From Hexactinellida sp. DTS-2022 (lineage: Eukaryota > Porifera > Hexactinellida), in NCBI GenBank assembly GCA_028753945.1, contig JAPNXP010000001.1, positions 1,974,501 to 2,038,500 on the forward strand: a stretch of 64,000 nucleotides of DNA, in the 5' to 3' direction. Below the pieces are notes generated by a model, which made no database searches, was not told where the DNA came from, and saw nothing but the letters and a program-made list of their open reading frames with translations. A program made the position numbers and the translations under genes. Shown here one piece after another: positions 23,015 through 35,503 of this stretch (within the stretch, counting starts at the first letter, position 1; each line of letters begins with the position of its first letter).

Positions 23015-23175
23015 CCAATTTGGGACAATCCTCGAATTTAATTGGCTAAAGCTTTAGTCACCTTTCGGGATGGAAGATGTGAATATTTTCTGAGATACCT
23101 CAACTTGTTTCTAGATACAGTTACCTGCAGCCCATACTTCTTCCTCAATCAATTCCGAACAAACAAACAAATATA
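23015..23175. repeat. Diverged copy of the 520-575 bp repeat unit
   Basis: CCTCGAATTTAATTGGCTAA and TCACCTTTC...AATTCCGAACAAAC follow the order seen at 3765-5216. Confidence 0.65.
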
Positions 23176-23679
23176 AATCAATGTGATTTAGTAAAGTATA
23201 GGATGGTCACTCATTATTGAAAAATCAAGTTGGAAAATATTTATGCAATAATTAAAGTTAGAAGTATAAAACCAACATATGACCAGGAAAACGAAGCGCG
23301 CAACTGTTTGCTACTAACAATAGGCTTAGTACAGTTAGTAGAAATGAACTTTCTTATTAATCTTTTTATTTATATTTTAATTTTGTCTTTAAGCAAATAA
23401 TATCTACCATTCAATATTCAAAATTCAAAATTCCTCTGTCTATAACTGACAAAAAGTTGTTCAGGTTATTGAAACGTATGACCAACAATGTTACTATATA
23501 GTAGAAGGTAAATAATGGTGTTTTTTTCGAAATCATTCTCCAAGGCTCCAACGAATATTTTGTTAGGCCATTTTTCCACTGAATTCAAATTTGACGTGGT
23601 CTTGAAAATTTTTGATGGGATCCCACAATTTGTTAGAATGACCGTTAAAATTTTTCGACTACTTAGAAATTTTTATATA

Positions 23680-24375
23680 ACGAGCCCTTCGGTCTCGGTC
23701 GCTTTGCGACAGATCGGTGCTACGCACCTCATGTTAACAGCCGCTGTGCGGCCTTACTGCGGCCTTACTTACTACGGCCTTACTTACTCCTCAGTCCTCA
23801 CACTTTCTACCATGGAAATGGTAGAAAGGGACGTTAAGATTTTGAATTTTCTTAATTTGTTTACCTAATTGTGTAAACAACAACAACAACAAATACTCAT
23901 ATTAGAATTTTACAAATGCGAAATTCGTGTTCAGCACACTTGTTTACTTATAATACCCGTTGAAAGCTAACTTCTAGGTTGATTTTGAATTTTCATTAAT
24001 TTGTTTATATATTTGTGTAGAACAACAACAACAAATATTCATATTAGAAATTTTAAACGCGAAAATCGTGTTCAGAATACTTGTTGACCTATAATACCCG
24101 TTGAGAGCTAACTTCTAGGTTGATTTTGAATTTTCATTAATTTGTTTACCTATTTGTGTAAACAACAACAAATATTAATATGAGAAATTTATAAACGCGA
24201 AATTCGTGTTCAGCATACTTGTTTACCTATTATAACATTTGAAAGTTAGTTTATATCCCAATATTAATTGCGGTTTTTAATAACTTTCTATTCCCCCAAT
24301 CACTTTAATACAATCCGGACAAACACACACACACACAAACACACAAACAAACAACAATCGAGAATTAATAATATA
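23680..24375. repeat. Composite repeat: hairpin block, ~145-bp units (about 3), CA microsatellite
   Basis: Opens with GAGCCCTTCGGTCTCGGTCG. It is followed by three tandem units (starts near 23918, 24060 and 24197), the GCGGTTTTTAATA and ATACAATCCGG blocks, and a CA-rich run at about 24322-24350. Same order as at 2860-3725 and 8745-9700. Confidence 0.85.
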
Positions 24376-24379
24376 GATA

Positions 24380-24985
24380 TATCCCCCATTTGATATATCT
24401 AATGTTTATTCTTTTATAATTGAATCAAATAATGGAATTTCCATTCCATAAACTAATTCATAGTCTATAACTAACATATATTTCGAAGACACATTTTTGT
24501 CAATTTTTAGCCAATATATCAATATATTCACCATTGGATCCAAGACACTAGCTATTTATCATTGATTTAAGCAAATAATATTTCTATAACTACGCAACAA
24601 ATATTCCCAATTCAAGGCACTAATTGCTAGCTTCAATTGTTATATTATATGTTATAACTTGCTATTAACCATTTCAAGAACAAACAGATTTAACCAAATA
24701 ATGAATTTCCTCACTAAAGACATTTTCTGGTTTGAATACTTTTCATATTCCAGCATGGAGTTTATCCACGGTGAACCTTTCGTATTTAGACATTCCACAA
24801 TCAATTATAGTTCGTCTTCGTTGCCTAATTTCAGGAGCAAAAGTATGCTAAAGATATACTATTTCTGCAAAATATTGTTTCTCATTTAACCCGTTCAATA
24901 AGTCAATAGACGAAACAGTTATGGGTACTTTGTGACATTTTAACTCATCTACAAGTATCAGTATTCAGGAATTCTTCTTCTTAAT
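24380..24985. other. Intronic AT-rich sequence, no gene seen
   Basis: A 76-codon ORF (24659-24889, +) has no recognisable similarity. Confidence 0.4.
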
Positions 24986-24989
24986 TCCT

Positions 24990-26750
24990 CTTTCTTCACT
25001 ATAGACAAACGTTGCATTGTTTTCATTGTTTCTATGAAGTTCGCTTCAAGCTTCTTGGATTCAAGCATATATTTTGAGATCCGCGGCACTTCCATCTTGC
25101 TCTCTTCTGAGTCTTCTCCAACTCGCTCAGTTCGATAGATTCACTATCTACAAGCAATGCGTTTGTTGCAACGACATTCCATTTTGACAGATTAGTTATG
25201 GAAGTTGAGCCACCACAAACACTCAATCTATTGCTCAATTTTGCGAATTTGGATTCACATACTAAATTGGTAGAGGCGCGAAATCTAGCTCATCATCAAT
25301 GTGTTCTGTCTCTCTGAAAATTTCATCTCGGACAGTTGATATTTTAACTGTATCTATCATTTAATTAGAACATTTCCATATAAACGAGCCTTTCCACGAT
25401 TGGATTTGGTCTTCGATTCGATCACCTCCTTAATTTGTATAATTTTGACTTCAAAAAAGACCTAACACCTTGGCAAGATCGAGTTTGGCCCTTGAGAAAT
25501 TTCCTTTAATCAATTCCAAGAATATCCATAAATGTGAAAATAACTAAATCAGCCAAATCCGAATAGATTGAGGAACAGAGTTTAAAATAATCGTTTTCAA
25601 TACCCGGTATACGTACTAACTGCTTGTTAACATTCACAGCTATAACTGATTCAAAATACTTTGTGTATTCACGTTTTGCCGAAAACTGCTTAACAATTTC
25701 GGCTCGTCCAAAACGATTTGTAACGATTCCATGAAATCCGGCATTTTCGCTTATATTCCTTACATAAGTAAACGGAATGCCCTGCGTGAAAAGGTGATAA
25801 AAGTTTTAAAATAGTAATTTGGCAGAGGATATGGACCTTGTACTGCACGAATTGAAAACTCTTTCACCCGCCGTCACTGACGTGTTTATGTATTCCGATT
25901 ATTTGTTCTGTATCCCTTAGCACCTTATCACAGGCGTTATCTACTCCCAAGATAATATTCGCGGAACATGATCAATTTTTCTCACTTATCCTCAGATCCC
26001 GAGATAAGTTTGTACAATCACTGGCTCGATCCGACATGAAGAAATCAATAGATTCTTTGATTTCATTAATTGTTACTCGTGATAGCGTAGCCAAAGCTTT
26101 TAGTTGAAATTCATAAGCTAACACCCCGTCCGCTCCACTAAGACGGAAATTCTCAACGTATCCAGTTGTCAAACTTATCCGTTCCTGTCCAGTGTTGTTA
26201 ATTCTTATGTGGTCAGCTTATACATCGTAAAGACGATGACCAACGGCTTTAGTTGTGTCGTCTAAGCAAATAGTAACTACAAAGTAAGTTGCATTTATGA
26301 AATAATTATCAACCAAACTTTAAATCAAGTAGGAAGCATCACTGAGATACATGTCTATACACCGGGGCCGCGGTGACTTGGAAATACGTTAGGAGGTCCT
26401 TGTTGCTCCGTCGTCGTTTTTTTCAGTCTCAACTGCAGGAGAGTGTTTATCACTATCGTCTTCGATTGTGTCCTCTAACAATCGTGGACGACACTTGCCA
26501 TTTCTGTTTTTTACTATCAAACATATAAGATCAGCCCGGTTGATTATATAATCAGCCAGGCATTGGATTGTGCACCGGATCATACGTTTATTAATGTATT
26601 TACGGGAAGTGAGTATTTTCATGTCCGGGAAAACTTCTCGCCACTTGAGGATGCAGTTGCTGTAGCTCTTTGTTGCTGCATTGTGATTCTGGACACTAAA
26701 CGGGAGAATCAGGGACTGTAGATTGAAAATCATGGTAATTTGAAGTTTGT
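24990..26750 (-). pseudogene. Decayed transposon-type gene, family unassigned
   Basis: On the minus strand several coding blocks survive in order: 26389-26733 (SYSNCILKWREVFPD, then an Asp/Glu-rich tail), 25972-26172 (SLSRVTINEIKES-like then DFFMSDRASDCTNLSRDL) and 25500-25800 (QGIPFTYVRNISENAGFHG, then VRIPGIENDYFKLCSSIY). The last two recall a multicopy gene family common in aquatic invertebrate genomes, thought to be transposon-derived, for which I have no name. Many stops and shifts. It lies inside the SEC63 intron on the same strand but has no relation to SEC63. Confidence 0.5.
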
Positions 26751-27467
26751 GAATTTTAATCTGTTACGTTGATGCACATTTTATGTTCCAGTTTCTCGCA
26801 GCCCTTTCATACACGTTTTGTTCTTTAGCTAATTTTATCTCTTCCTTGCTTCAGCCTCATTTCTGATCTCTCGTTTCTTTTGTTTTGACAATTTTGCAGA
26901 AAGTTATCAAACAGCTATTAAAGTAATAGCTTCATCCTTTGTCATTTTGACTCCGTTTTCGGCCTCCATCTTCTTTTGACAATCGCTTGACGTACAGCGA
27001 ATATTGTAAGCATTTTTCGTTATTGAATCATTAAAAATAATTTTGTCTGGTATTCACGTCTGGTATTCATGGTCTCTTTCCTGAGATTATTCAAAGTCTG
27101 ATAATTATTCCGATAACATCTTCCTCGCCACGCATCTTTCATGCACGGGCTAGACATTCTTCATAATCTAATCACTTCTCAGTTCTTCTGCCACAATTTT
27201 GCTAGCTTTATCTTGTAATACTTATTTTTCCCATAGCTGAATTTTGCAAAGAAACAACTTTCTAGAATGTGCGATCCGGTTTGGTTATCTCGAATTGTTT
27301 CCTCCTCTTTGTAGACTTCATCAAATAATTACTCGGGGACCCGAGCTGAGAAAGACCAATTAAATAATGGAGTGTTTTACTCAAGCATTTAAATGTCAGT
27401 TTAAATATACGGGATTCGCTTCCATCCTCAATACGATTGAATCACAGTAAAAGTGTAAAGTTTAACC

Positions 27468-27577
27468 CAGCGTTTCTCAACATTTTTCAGTCGGTTGCCC
27501 CCCTTAGCAATTGCGTCAGTTCCAATCGCCCCTAGGGGGCGATATCGCCCACGACGGCCCCACGTTGAGAAACACTG
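27468..27577. mobile_element. hAT MITE, 110 bp, perfect 8-bp target duplication
   Basis: Termini CAGCGTTTCTCAAC and exact inverse GTTGAGAAACACTG (one mismatch), flanked by GTTTAACC at 27460-27467 and 27578-27585. Confidence 0.95.
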
Positions 27578-27826
27578 GTTTAACCTTCAAGTAATAGGTA
27601 AGAAGAATATTGCTCAAATATGGCATGATATGCAGGAAACGACGTATCAGATGTTTTTTCAAAGTTTCCCGTGGAAGTATGTTCCCGAATTCTCCTCTAA
27701 GCTCGAGTAAAGGATGAGCAAACAAGTGATTTATGGGTCAGTGGATACATGATAATTAGACTCGGAACCCATTCTGTCCCTCGACAATTGAATAAAGTAG
27801 CGGAGTTGGCGCAAAATATATATATA

Positions 27827-27900
27827 CTAGCGCGCTACGCTTGCTCGGTCGCTTCTCGACGTGTGGCACCCTTCACACACAACCGTTTTCGGTTGTTGTG
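27827..27900 (-). mobile_element. Helitron-like 3' end fragment
   Basis: On the minus strand it reads GAGCAAGCGTAGCGCGCTAG and stops at T-rich flank, like the ends at 5740 and 60772. An AACCGTTTTCGGTT hairpin lies near 27882-27895. Only the end is recognisable. Confidence 0.5.
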
Positions 27901-28199
27901 GACTGGAGCATGTCCTTGATTTATAAATCAGAAGAGTGATCCTCTTAAATGTCCACTAAATATACAAGCACGTGGCGAAAAATCAGAAGCATACAGCTCC
28001 TGCCTGAATATTGTTAATAACTTCAGAGCCTTAGAAAATTTACTCGTGACTCTTAACTTTGGAGAATACATAACTGTGGCAGATCTGGTTCAAAATCGGG
28101 GTCTGGCACAGATCTTGCTATACTAAATTCAGTAAAGATAAATGGATAGGGCTATCAAAAACGAGACAGGGATGAACCCATAGAAATCAGCACCTCTCA

Positions 28200-29310
28200 A
28201 GAGAAACAGCCTAGAAGCCAGTCGAGGGACATAATGGTCTGTCTGTTTTGTCAACTAAAGGATGGATTATTGCATGAATGTAGAACACTTGAGCTTGATG
28301 TAACTACTAGATAAATGGCTTTAGTCGTGCAGGAAACAGAGTTAATGGCTAGAATAGAAGGCAGTGATCTCACTCGAGGGTAAATATCATATGCAATGCT
28401 TGAGAACACTAAAGGATCGCTACCGATCATTTTACGGGAACATGAGCATGATCTTGGAACATTTTCTGAGGATAATAAGATTAAGGCAAGAGCACTTGTG
28501 GAGTTCTTTATTCATGTAGAGAACTGTGTAGAAGATTATATAAGTTATCACTAGCTGTACTAAATGTCTAGTGCGCACAGTTGATATGGATATAGTGGTG
28601 ATCCTTGTTGGAAAGTTATACCACTTGGTTACGATATGCAAATATGTGAATTTTTGGGTTAGCTTTGGATAAGGAAAGAACTGTACATACTATCATATCA
28701 ATGCAATCTACGAAGAACTAGGAAGGGCGAAATGTCTGGCCCTTCCTGTTTCCATTGTTTAACGGGATGTGATACTACATCTGCATTCTTTAGAGAAACA
28801 GTCAGCATGGGAGGAAAGGAACTGTTATCATGATGTGACAGTTGCCTTTACCAACATGGCACTCAACCTTTATACAAAGTAGAGTTCAATGCTCAGCATT
28901 TCCAGCGGCTGGAGCGTTCACTGTTATTATTTATGATAAAGTAAGTAATTTGCAGTAAGTGGATGAAGCAAGAAAAGATTTTTTTTGACAGGAGAAAACA
29001 ATGGGGAAAATACCGCCCACCCGGATGACTACTACAACAATCAAAACGAGTTGCATATCAGTCTGGAATATGGTGCACCAGTGAGCAAATTGAACAACGG
29101 GTTACCTACTTCAGAAGGTTGCGGATGGACTCTTGATGAAAAAACAAAATCATGGGTTCCTATATGGAACAGTTTACCTGTGGCTTCAAAGGCATGCAGT
29201 GAATAAATAAATATAGCTTACATTGTAGTGACTGTGGCGATAGATGTGCGTACATAAAAGCGCGTTGGAAATGCACAAAACTTTGTTGTTGTAACTGTGA
29301 AAAGTAATAT
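28200..29310 (+). pseudogene. Pseudogene of the 'HCLTGCDTTSAF' multicopy gene family
   Basis: It belongs to a widespread, probably mobile, invertebrate gene family. Blocks in order: VCLFCQLKDGLL near 28230 and ELMARIEGSDL near 28335; FHCLTGCDTTSAFF near 28755-28800; an ORF at 28985-29206 containing GCGWTLDEKTKSWVP and SLPVASKACSE; then a cysteine-rich tail (CSDCGDRC, WKCTKLCCCNCEK) to about 29308. Stops and frameshifts between blocks show it is dead. The molecular function of the family is not known to me; the Cys-rich tail suggests metal binding. Confidence 0.7.
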
Positions 29311-29329
29311 TTTTAGTGACTATGGTACG

Positions 29330-29983
29330 AACCATAATTTTAGTATACCATTACAGTATTCATTATATTCTTTTAGCAGATAATCATTAGCCACTAAATG
29401 TAATATAACTTTGGAAGTAATATTTAATCCAATCTAGAAATAATATATTCCTAATTAGCATGGAATTTCCGTTAATTAGAGGGGTCTCATGACCATATTA
29501 GACATAAAAGGTTTCCTTGACAACGGTGGGATGTTTAACATTCCATTCTCAAAAATGATAGCATCCCTACCGAGGAACCCATCTTTTGAGAGCGCACACT
29601 GTTCTGATAACAACTATGCATACAATAACCTTCTACGAAGTTATTTGACATGATTTCGCGAATACGGACTTCTGTCCGAATAATATTAAAGTGGTCATTT
29701 TGAAAATGCATGATGGAAGTGATAATGTAACCGGCGGAAGTGGATCCTATCAAAATCGAGTGCCCAAGCAAATGTCTATAAGTAGAAAAAATTTGGTGCT
29801 TTGGTACGGGATATCCATATCATTCAGCTAATCTGCCCTACTATGGGAGATAACAAGAATTCAATCGTACATAGTCATGCAACAAATAAATAATGGCGCG
29901 CTTAGCTTGAATTTCAATGATTAAGTCATTATTCAATAATGAGGAAGCACATTTTCTCATAGAAAATACGCCCCTGGTAAGAG
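29330..29983. other. Intronic sequence, no gene seen
   Basis: AT-rich. A 78-codon minus-strand ORF (29535-29771) has no supporting similarity. Confidence 0.4.
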
Positions 29984-30243
29984 CAGTGTTTGCCAGAAAA
30001 GACCACCTCGGATAAAAACCGTTTTTTTCCACCCCGGAAAAGGGCAGTAAATTTGGAAAAAACACTTAAGATCATATATGGCAACACTGCATAACCATTT
30101 ATGGTCAGCTTTCATATGCAAGAGACAGTTTTTCTAAAGAGATTCTATACTTTTAGTGCACCAATTGTTAAATTTAGGACTTTTTAGATTGGGTCCCTAA
30201 TGTTAAACTAAGGTTAGTGGATTAACCACTGATTACACTGATA

Positions 30244-30732
30244 GATTGCCAGTAAACTTGTACCTATTACAACTTGTACTACATACTAACTTGTCCCAAA
30301 TACCAACTCGTCCCAAATACTAACTCGTCCTAAGTCAACTCGTCCCAAATACCAAATAGTTTCTAATTTACAGGGTAATTTTTTGAAAGTGTAACTATGT
30401 ACAATAGAACAGGAAGTTTGGAAGGACATAACACCTTCAAAATCAACAAATTTGTGTCATTTATTAATTCCATTCATAGCTCAAAAACCATTGACAAGTT
30501 GGTATTTGGTACAAGATAAAATAGTACGAGCCGACTAAAAAAATTGGTACAAGTTGGTTTTTGGGACGAGTTGACTGGTCCCTGACGTAAAAAGGACAAG
30601 TTGGTATTTAGTACGAGATAAAATAGGTACGAGTTGACCAAAAAAATAGGTACGAGTCGACCAAAAAAATAGGTACGAGTCGACCAACAAACTTGGTACA
30701 AGTTGGTTTTTGGGACGAGTTGACTGGCCCCC
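30244..30732. mobile_element. 489-bp inverted-repeat element, 8-bp target duplication
   Basis: Flanked by CACTGATA at 30236-30243 and 30733-30740. Termini GCCAGTAAACTTGTACC and, inverted, GCCAGTCAACTCGTCCC. The interior repeats GGTACGAGTTGACC and TCCCAAATACCAACT. ORFs in all three minus frames come from these repeats. Confidence 0.8.
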
Positions 30733-31155
30733 CACTGATATAGGTATATGCATAGCATTCTAATATACTAAGGCAATGGCACTCATCGTTTTTTGGGACC
30801 ATGGATTGGCTAAACGAGTCATTTTCATACGCATTTAAATTAAAAAAATTTAGGCTCCGAAAGATCCCCTCTATATTGTATATTGTTTAGCATCATTATT
30901 TCAAACCATAATCATGTCATCGAATGAAATTTTTGAACCTGAATTCAGTGGAATGGGAATTTATTAAACAACCACAAGTTATATTTATGTTCAATTTGTT
31001 TATTGTACACTCATTATGTTTGTATTTGGTCACGATACGAATAGTATAATAGTTTTTAGACATTACTAAATTGTTATTTTACTACTTCCTCGACTTTACT
31101 TCAATTTATCTATACGCATTTTCTAAATTTTTGTTGATATCTTACTGAAACGAAG

Positions 31156-34100
31156 ATGTCCTGCGTAGTTCCTGGGTGTAAATCCAATTACAAGAGCCAA
31201 GGTCAACGTACAGCTTCTTTTTCATTTCCGAAAGATAAAGAACTTCGTGAGAAGTGGTTTAGGGCTATCCCAAGACCAAGAGAGTACTACGAGGAAAACA
31301 AATACATACAGGTGTGTAGTTTATATGCATTCTGAATTAATTATATTGTTTTGACAAAAACTGTCCGCCCGGACATTTTTTGTCAAAACAATACATTTCA
31401 ACCAACTTCGATCTTAGGTATGTATCCACCACTTCAAAGATGAAGATACTGTAAGGACACTTGAGTATTTTGATGGAGAAAAGATTATCGAGATGCCCCG
31501 AGACAAGATGACTCTGAAAAAGACAGCGATACCAAGTATTTTCCCCAACTGCCCAAGCTATTTAACAGACAGAACAGAAAAGTGTAAAAGGGTGTCAAGA
31601 GATGACAAGGATGAGACCATGCTTCGAGAAGCATTCAGGATGAGCCGGATTGATGACAATATGACAGGTGTTAAGTTCCAAGTTAATTCATTTGCTGATT
31701 TGTTAACTAAGTTAGATTTAATCGATCTAAAAAATCCAAAATTGCAGCCTGTGCCGACGCATGTTCCTTTGGTGGCACTATATCTTGATGTGGTTTATTG
31801 AGTGCCTCCAAAGGAACATGCTGTCGGCACAGGCTGCAATTTTGGATTTTTTTGGCAAAGTCATCATCACTATGAAGGTGTTAAATTATTTCAGAAAGGT
31901 GTTTCAGAAGGCAACGACCCTTAGAGTGGTGGAAGTTTCCATTTTGCTCACTTCGTTTCAAAGATATTCAAGTTTCAGTAGAATATAATAAGTGATGAGT
32001 CAGCATTTTTTATGTGCGTGATGGGTGATGACCCAAAACCAACGACCCATTTGAATTATATAATTCACAAAATTGTGAAAACACATTTATTTTACGATGT
32101 CATAAACACCTCAAGGTGTCAATACCCATTTGTAGAGGTGGTACGTGGCATAAGGATCAATTGATAAATTGGAAGTTTGTCTCTATCTTGTATAATCTCT
32201 GAGATTAATCAAATTTGGCTAATTAGTCTAAATATTTAATAATAATTTAACACCATTATTATGTACAGCAAAATAAATTAAGTTCCATTATTTGCAATAA
32301 TTATTAATTTAAATTTAATTTTACTATCATATTTGAATTCTGTACACTCGATAACCCCAATAATCTAATTGGAACCGTCTCTATAAGTTAAACACAGAGC
32401 GAATTAATTAGAATTAAATATGTCATGTATCCATTGTGCAAGAATATTCTAATCCGAAATAAATATAATCACATAATCTTTCGTTGTTATGGAATGTAAA
32501 ATCTTAGTTTTCAATTGGAAAATAGAAGCCTACTCGATCTCACAAGTTGAATCAATATAATAATAACGAGTTGAAACAATAGAATTTGATTTAACACTTT
32601 CAATTGAACTGAAGTGTTAGTAAACAAAGGGAATTTGCAACTCAATTGTGGCACAAACGAAACACCCAATTTAAAAATTTGTGCACTGTGAAAAGGTGTA
32701 GAATTTAATTCTCTATCGAATGCATATAAATTGAATTTTCGCGCACTATTTATTGTTCTTTTTCTAATATTAAACAGGTGCAAATATGTGGCCCAAAAAA
32801 TGTAATAAAAAATCGTGACCCCAGGTGCACATCTGTAACCCATGAGACACCTATCCTGAAAATTTGGGCTCTTAGTTAATTAAACTCTGTTCTGGGGAGA
32901 GGCTACGGACTAATAATAACCAAGGCAGTAAGATTAGAACTGGGCCACTATACTATAGTATAGTCGGCACAGTAAATGATTGGGTTACCTACAATCCAGG
33001 AACAGATTCTTTATATTTCCTGAAGATTGTAACTTTGGATAACGCACCTTCCATTGAACGGACACTCATGATTGACCATGACTCAAATTCTCAAGCATTT
33101 TATAGGGGAAAACATCTAATTCCTTTGCCGACAAGGGTGATAAATGATATTCGTCAAATTGAATCACATATGAGTGATATTAATTGTTATTCTCTAGAAT
33201 CTTTACCCAAAAATTCTAATATCAAGAGTATTACAGTAAATACTAATATAGAACATGCAATTAGTGATATCAGCTGTGCAATTAATCAATTAGAACTTAG
33301 TGAAAATATCGAAAGCGATTTTGGAATGGAAGACTCCAATTCAATGAAAATTCGACTCCATTTCCTTATAGACCAACTGAGAAATTCAATAACTGAAAAA
33401 AATGGTCGCCGCTATAATATTATTTCTCAAGTTTTTGCATTAAAACTTCATGGGATATCGCCTGCTGGTTATCGGCTTATTCTCTCTTCGGATTGTTTAA
33501 TTTTGCCACACGAGAGGAATATTTTGAGAATGAAAAATTCCATTGGCTTAGAAAATGAGTACCTAAACGTTCTCAAAGAAACAGCCACAACTTTTAGCCA
33601 GCTAGATCGCCATGTAATTATTCAAATGGATGAAGTGAACATCCGTAGTGCTGCTAGCTACAAAGGGGGTAGAATTATTGGATCCATTGAGAATCCTGAA
33701 GACCCCCCAACCACAGTTTTTTCTATAATGGTATCCAGTTTAGCGAAAAAGTATTCAACCATTGTCCGTTTGATACCTCTCGGATCTTCGTCAGCAGAGG
33801 TCCTTTTCCCAATTGTAAGAAATACTATATCTGATATTGAAAGTTGCAACTTGTTTGTTGAAGCGATGTGTACTGGTAACTATCCCCTGAATGTTAGTTT
33901 GTTTAAATTATTCTCAAATGACTCAAAAACTTTGCATCCTAAAGTTAAACATCCATGTGATCCCTCCAGAAATCTAATATTACTTTTTGATATAGTCCAT
34001 ATAACAAAATCAATTCGTAATAATTGGCTAAATTTGCACGATCATGACAAGACATTTGTTTTTCCCATGTTTGAAGATTGCTTTGAAGGCTATTCAAACA

Positions 34101-35503
34101 ATGTGACTCCATCTAATAGCCTATGTGTGTCCATTCAAATCAAAAATATTACCGTTAATCATAGTAAACACCCGTCGCTCTATCCACAAGTATGTACTTC
34201 TTCTTTTGATGACATACGAACTTTATTCAAATCAGACGTGTACAATATTCTGAAGAGGGCACCTAAATTATCTTCCAAGGCATGTTGGCCATCCAATTTA
34301 GAAAGGCAAAATGTAAACTTGGCACTCAAGATATTTCACGATTCTACATACAATGGGCTGCTAACTTTCAAAATTGAGAAGAAAATTGTAGAAAATAATC
34401 AAACAGTTGCATTTTTGAAATTAATTAGTCATATTTGGGATGTATTTAATGTTAGTTGGGTTGGAAAAGATATCCGCTTTAAAAATGACTACTCAGCTCC
34501 ATTATGTCAAAACGATTCTCGATTGAGCTTTATTCGAAAAGTGGTTGCATGGTTGAATTGTTGGAAAGTTCTACCATGTAGATATGGTAAACTGACACGA
34601 CAAACGTTTAATAGTTTTAGGCAGTTGATCGACTTACTTGTGAATGCAATTTCAAATATGTACTATCAGCTAGAATTCAAAACGACCCCTTAGAACACCA
34701 CTTCGGATTATATAGACAAATGTCTGGAGCTCACTACCATATTACCTACTGTCAAATATTAGAAAGTGAAAGAAGACTCCAACTTTCTAATATTCTGAAA
34801 TTGTTTTCAACTTAATTAAAATCTGATGAATTTGTCAAGCCTTTAACATTGGAGAATTATATTTAAAAATTTGCGGAAAATGTTTGTGGGGAGAGTTCAG
34901 ATTCTTATTTTGATTTTCAATTATTTGTTGAAACACTTGAATTAATTCCCAAACCTCATATTAATTGATCCCAGGTTGAATGTCTTGCTTATGTTGCTGG
35001 GTATGCCGTATTTTCATACCTCAAAAAATCTAACTCGTGTGTTAATTGTCATAATTTCTTAACTACTGAAAAACAAATGGAAGTACTTAATGATATGGGA
35101 TCTCAATTTATTCTCATTGAATTATTAGACAGGGGTTCTCTTAAATATCCTTCTATTGCAGTTATCGATTGTGTTAATATTGTATACGAAACTTTTATGA
35201 AAATTGATAGCTGTGAATTACTCAGTAAAATTTTTTGTCGGTCCATGTCGTACTATTTTAATACAAATAAGCATGAAGTTTATTGAAGATGAGCTTATTA
35301 ATACTTGGAGAGAATGCTGTGATTGCAAAGTCTGGCGGTGGGATATATTAAAAAAGATTATATTAACTGCATCTAATTGTATTCTCTCAAAAAGAGTTAA
35401 TAATTATAATAACATGGTGGTGAAGTCCGACAATTCGAAGCTTAAAAATATAATAACTAATTTTTCTTTTATTCTAGGTATCCATTATCAGAAGTTTAAT
35501 TAA
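31156..35503 (+). pseudogene. THAP-domain P-type transposase, copy 2, disrupted
   Basis: Exon 1 (31156-31311) encodes the start of a THAP zinc-binding DNA-recognition domain (MSCVVPGCKSNYKSQGQ, KWFRAIP). A 106-nt intron (31312-31417, GTGTGTAG...TTAG) follows in phase 0. Exon 2 resumes with VCIHHFKDED, completing the C2-C-H zinc ligands. Coding sequence stops near 31730 at an HR insertion and resumes at 32973 in the same frame. The ORF from 33035 contains Asp in IIQMDEVNI, Asp-region CTGNYPLNV (Gly in place of the Asp seen in copy 1) and FDIVHITKSIRNNW. A deletion with frameshift near 34625, then stops at 34691, 34813 and 34864, and a shift near 35225 break the C-terminal part (DPLEHHFGLYRQ, LAYVAGYAVFSYL). 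Not functional. Confidence 0.92.
31731..32973 (+). mobile_element. HR modular repeat, single copy inserted in P transposase exon
   Basis: It begins with the ~120-bp palindrome (31733-31855) and ends with one 3' hairpin and CGGCACAGT (32938-32972). The host coding sequence continues directly on both sides, so these are true element ends. The full length is about 1.24 kb, with no ORF. Confidence 0.9.

Noticed and set aside
24659-24889. 76-codon plus-strand ORF in the SEC63 intron
   Set aside because: No similarity, splice or promoter context, and antisense to the host gene; length expected by chance in AT-rich DNA of this size.
30474-30802. Overlapping 64-94 codon ORFs in three minus frames
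   Set aside because: Produced by short repeats inside the 489-bp element; no frame is favoured.
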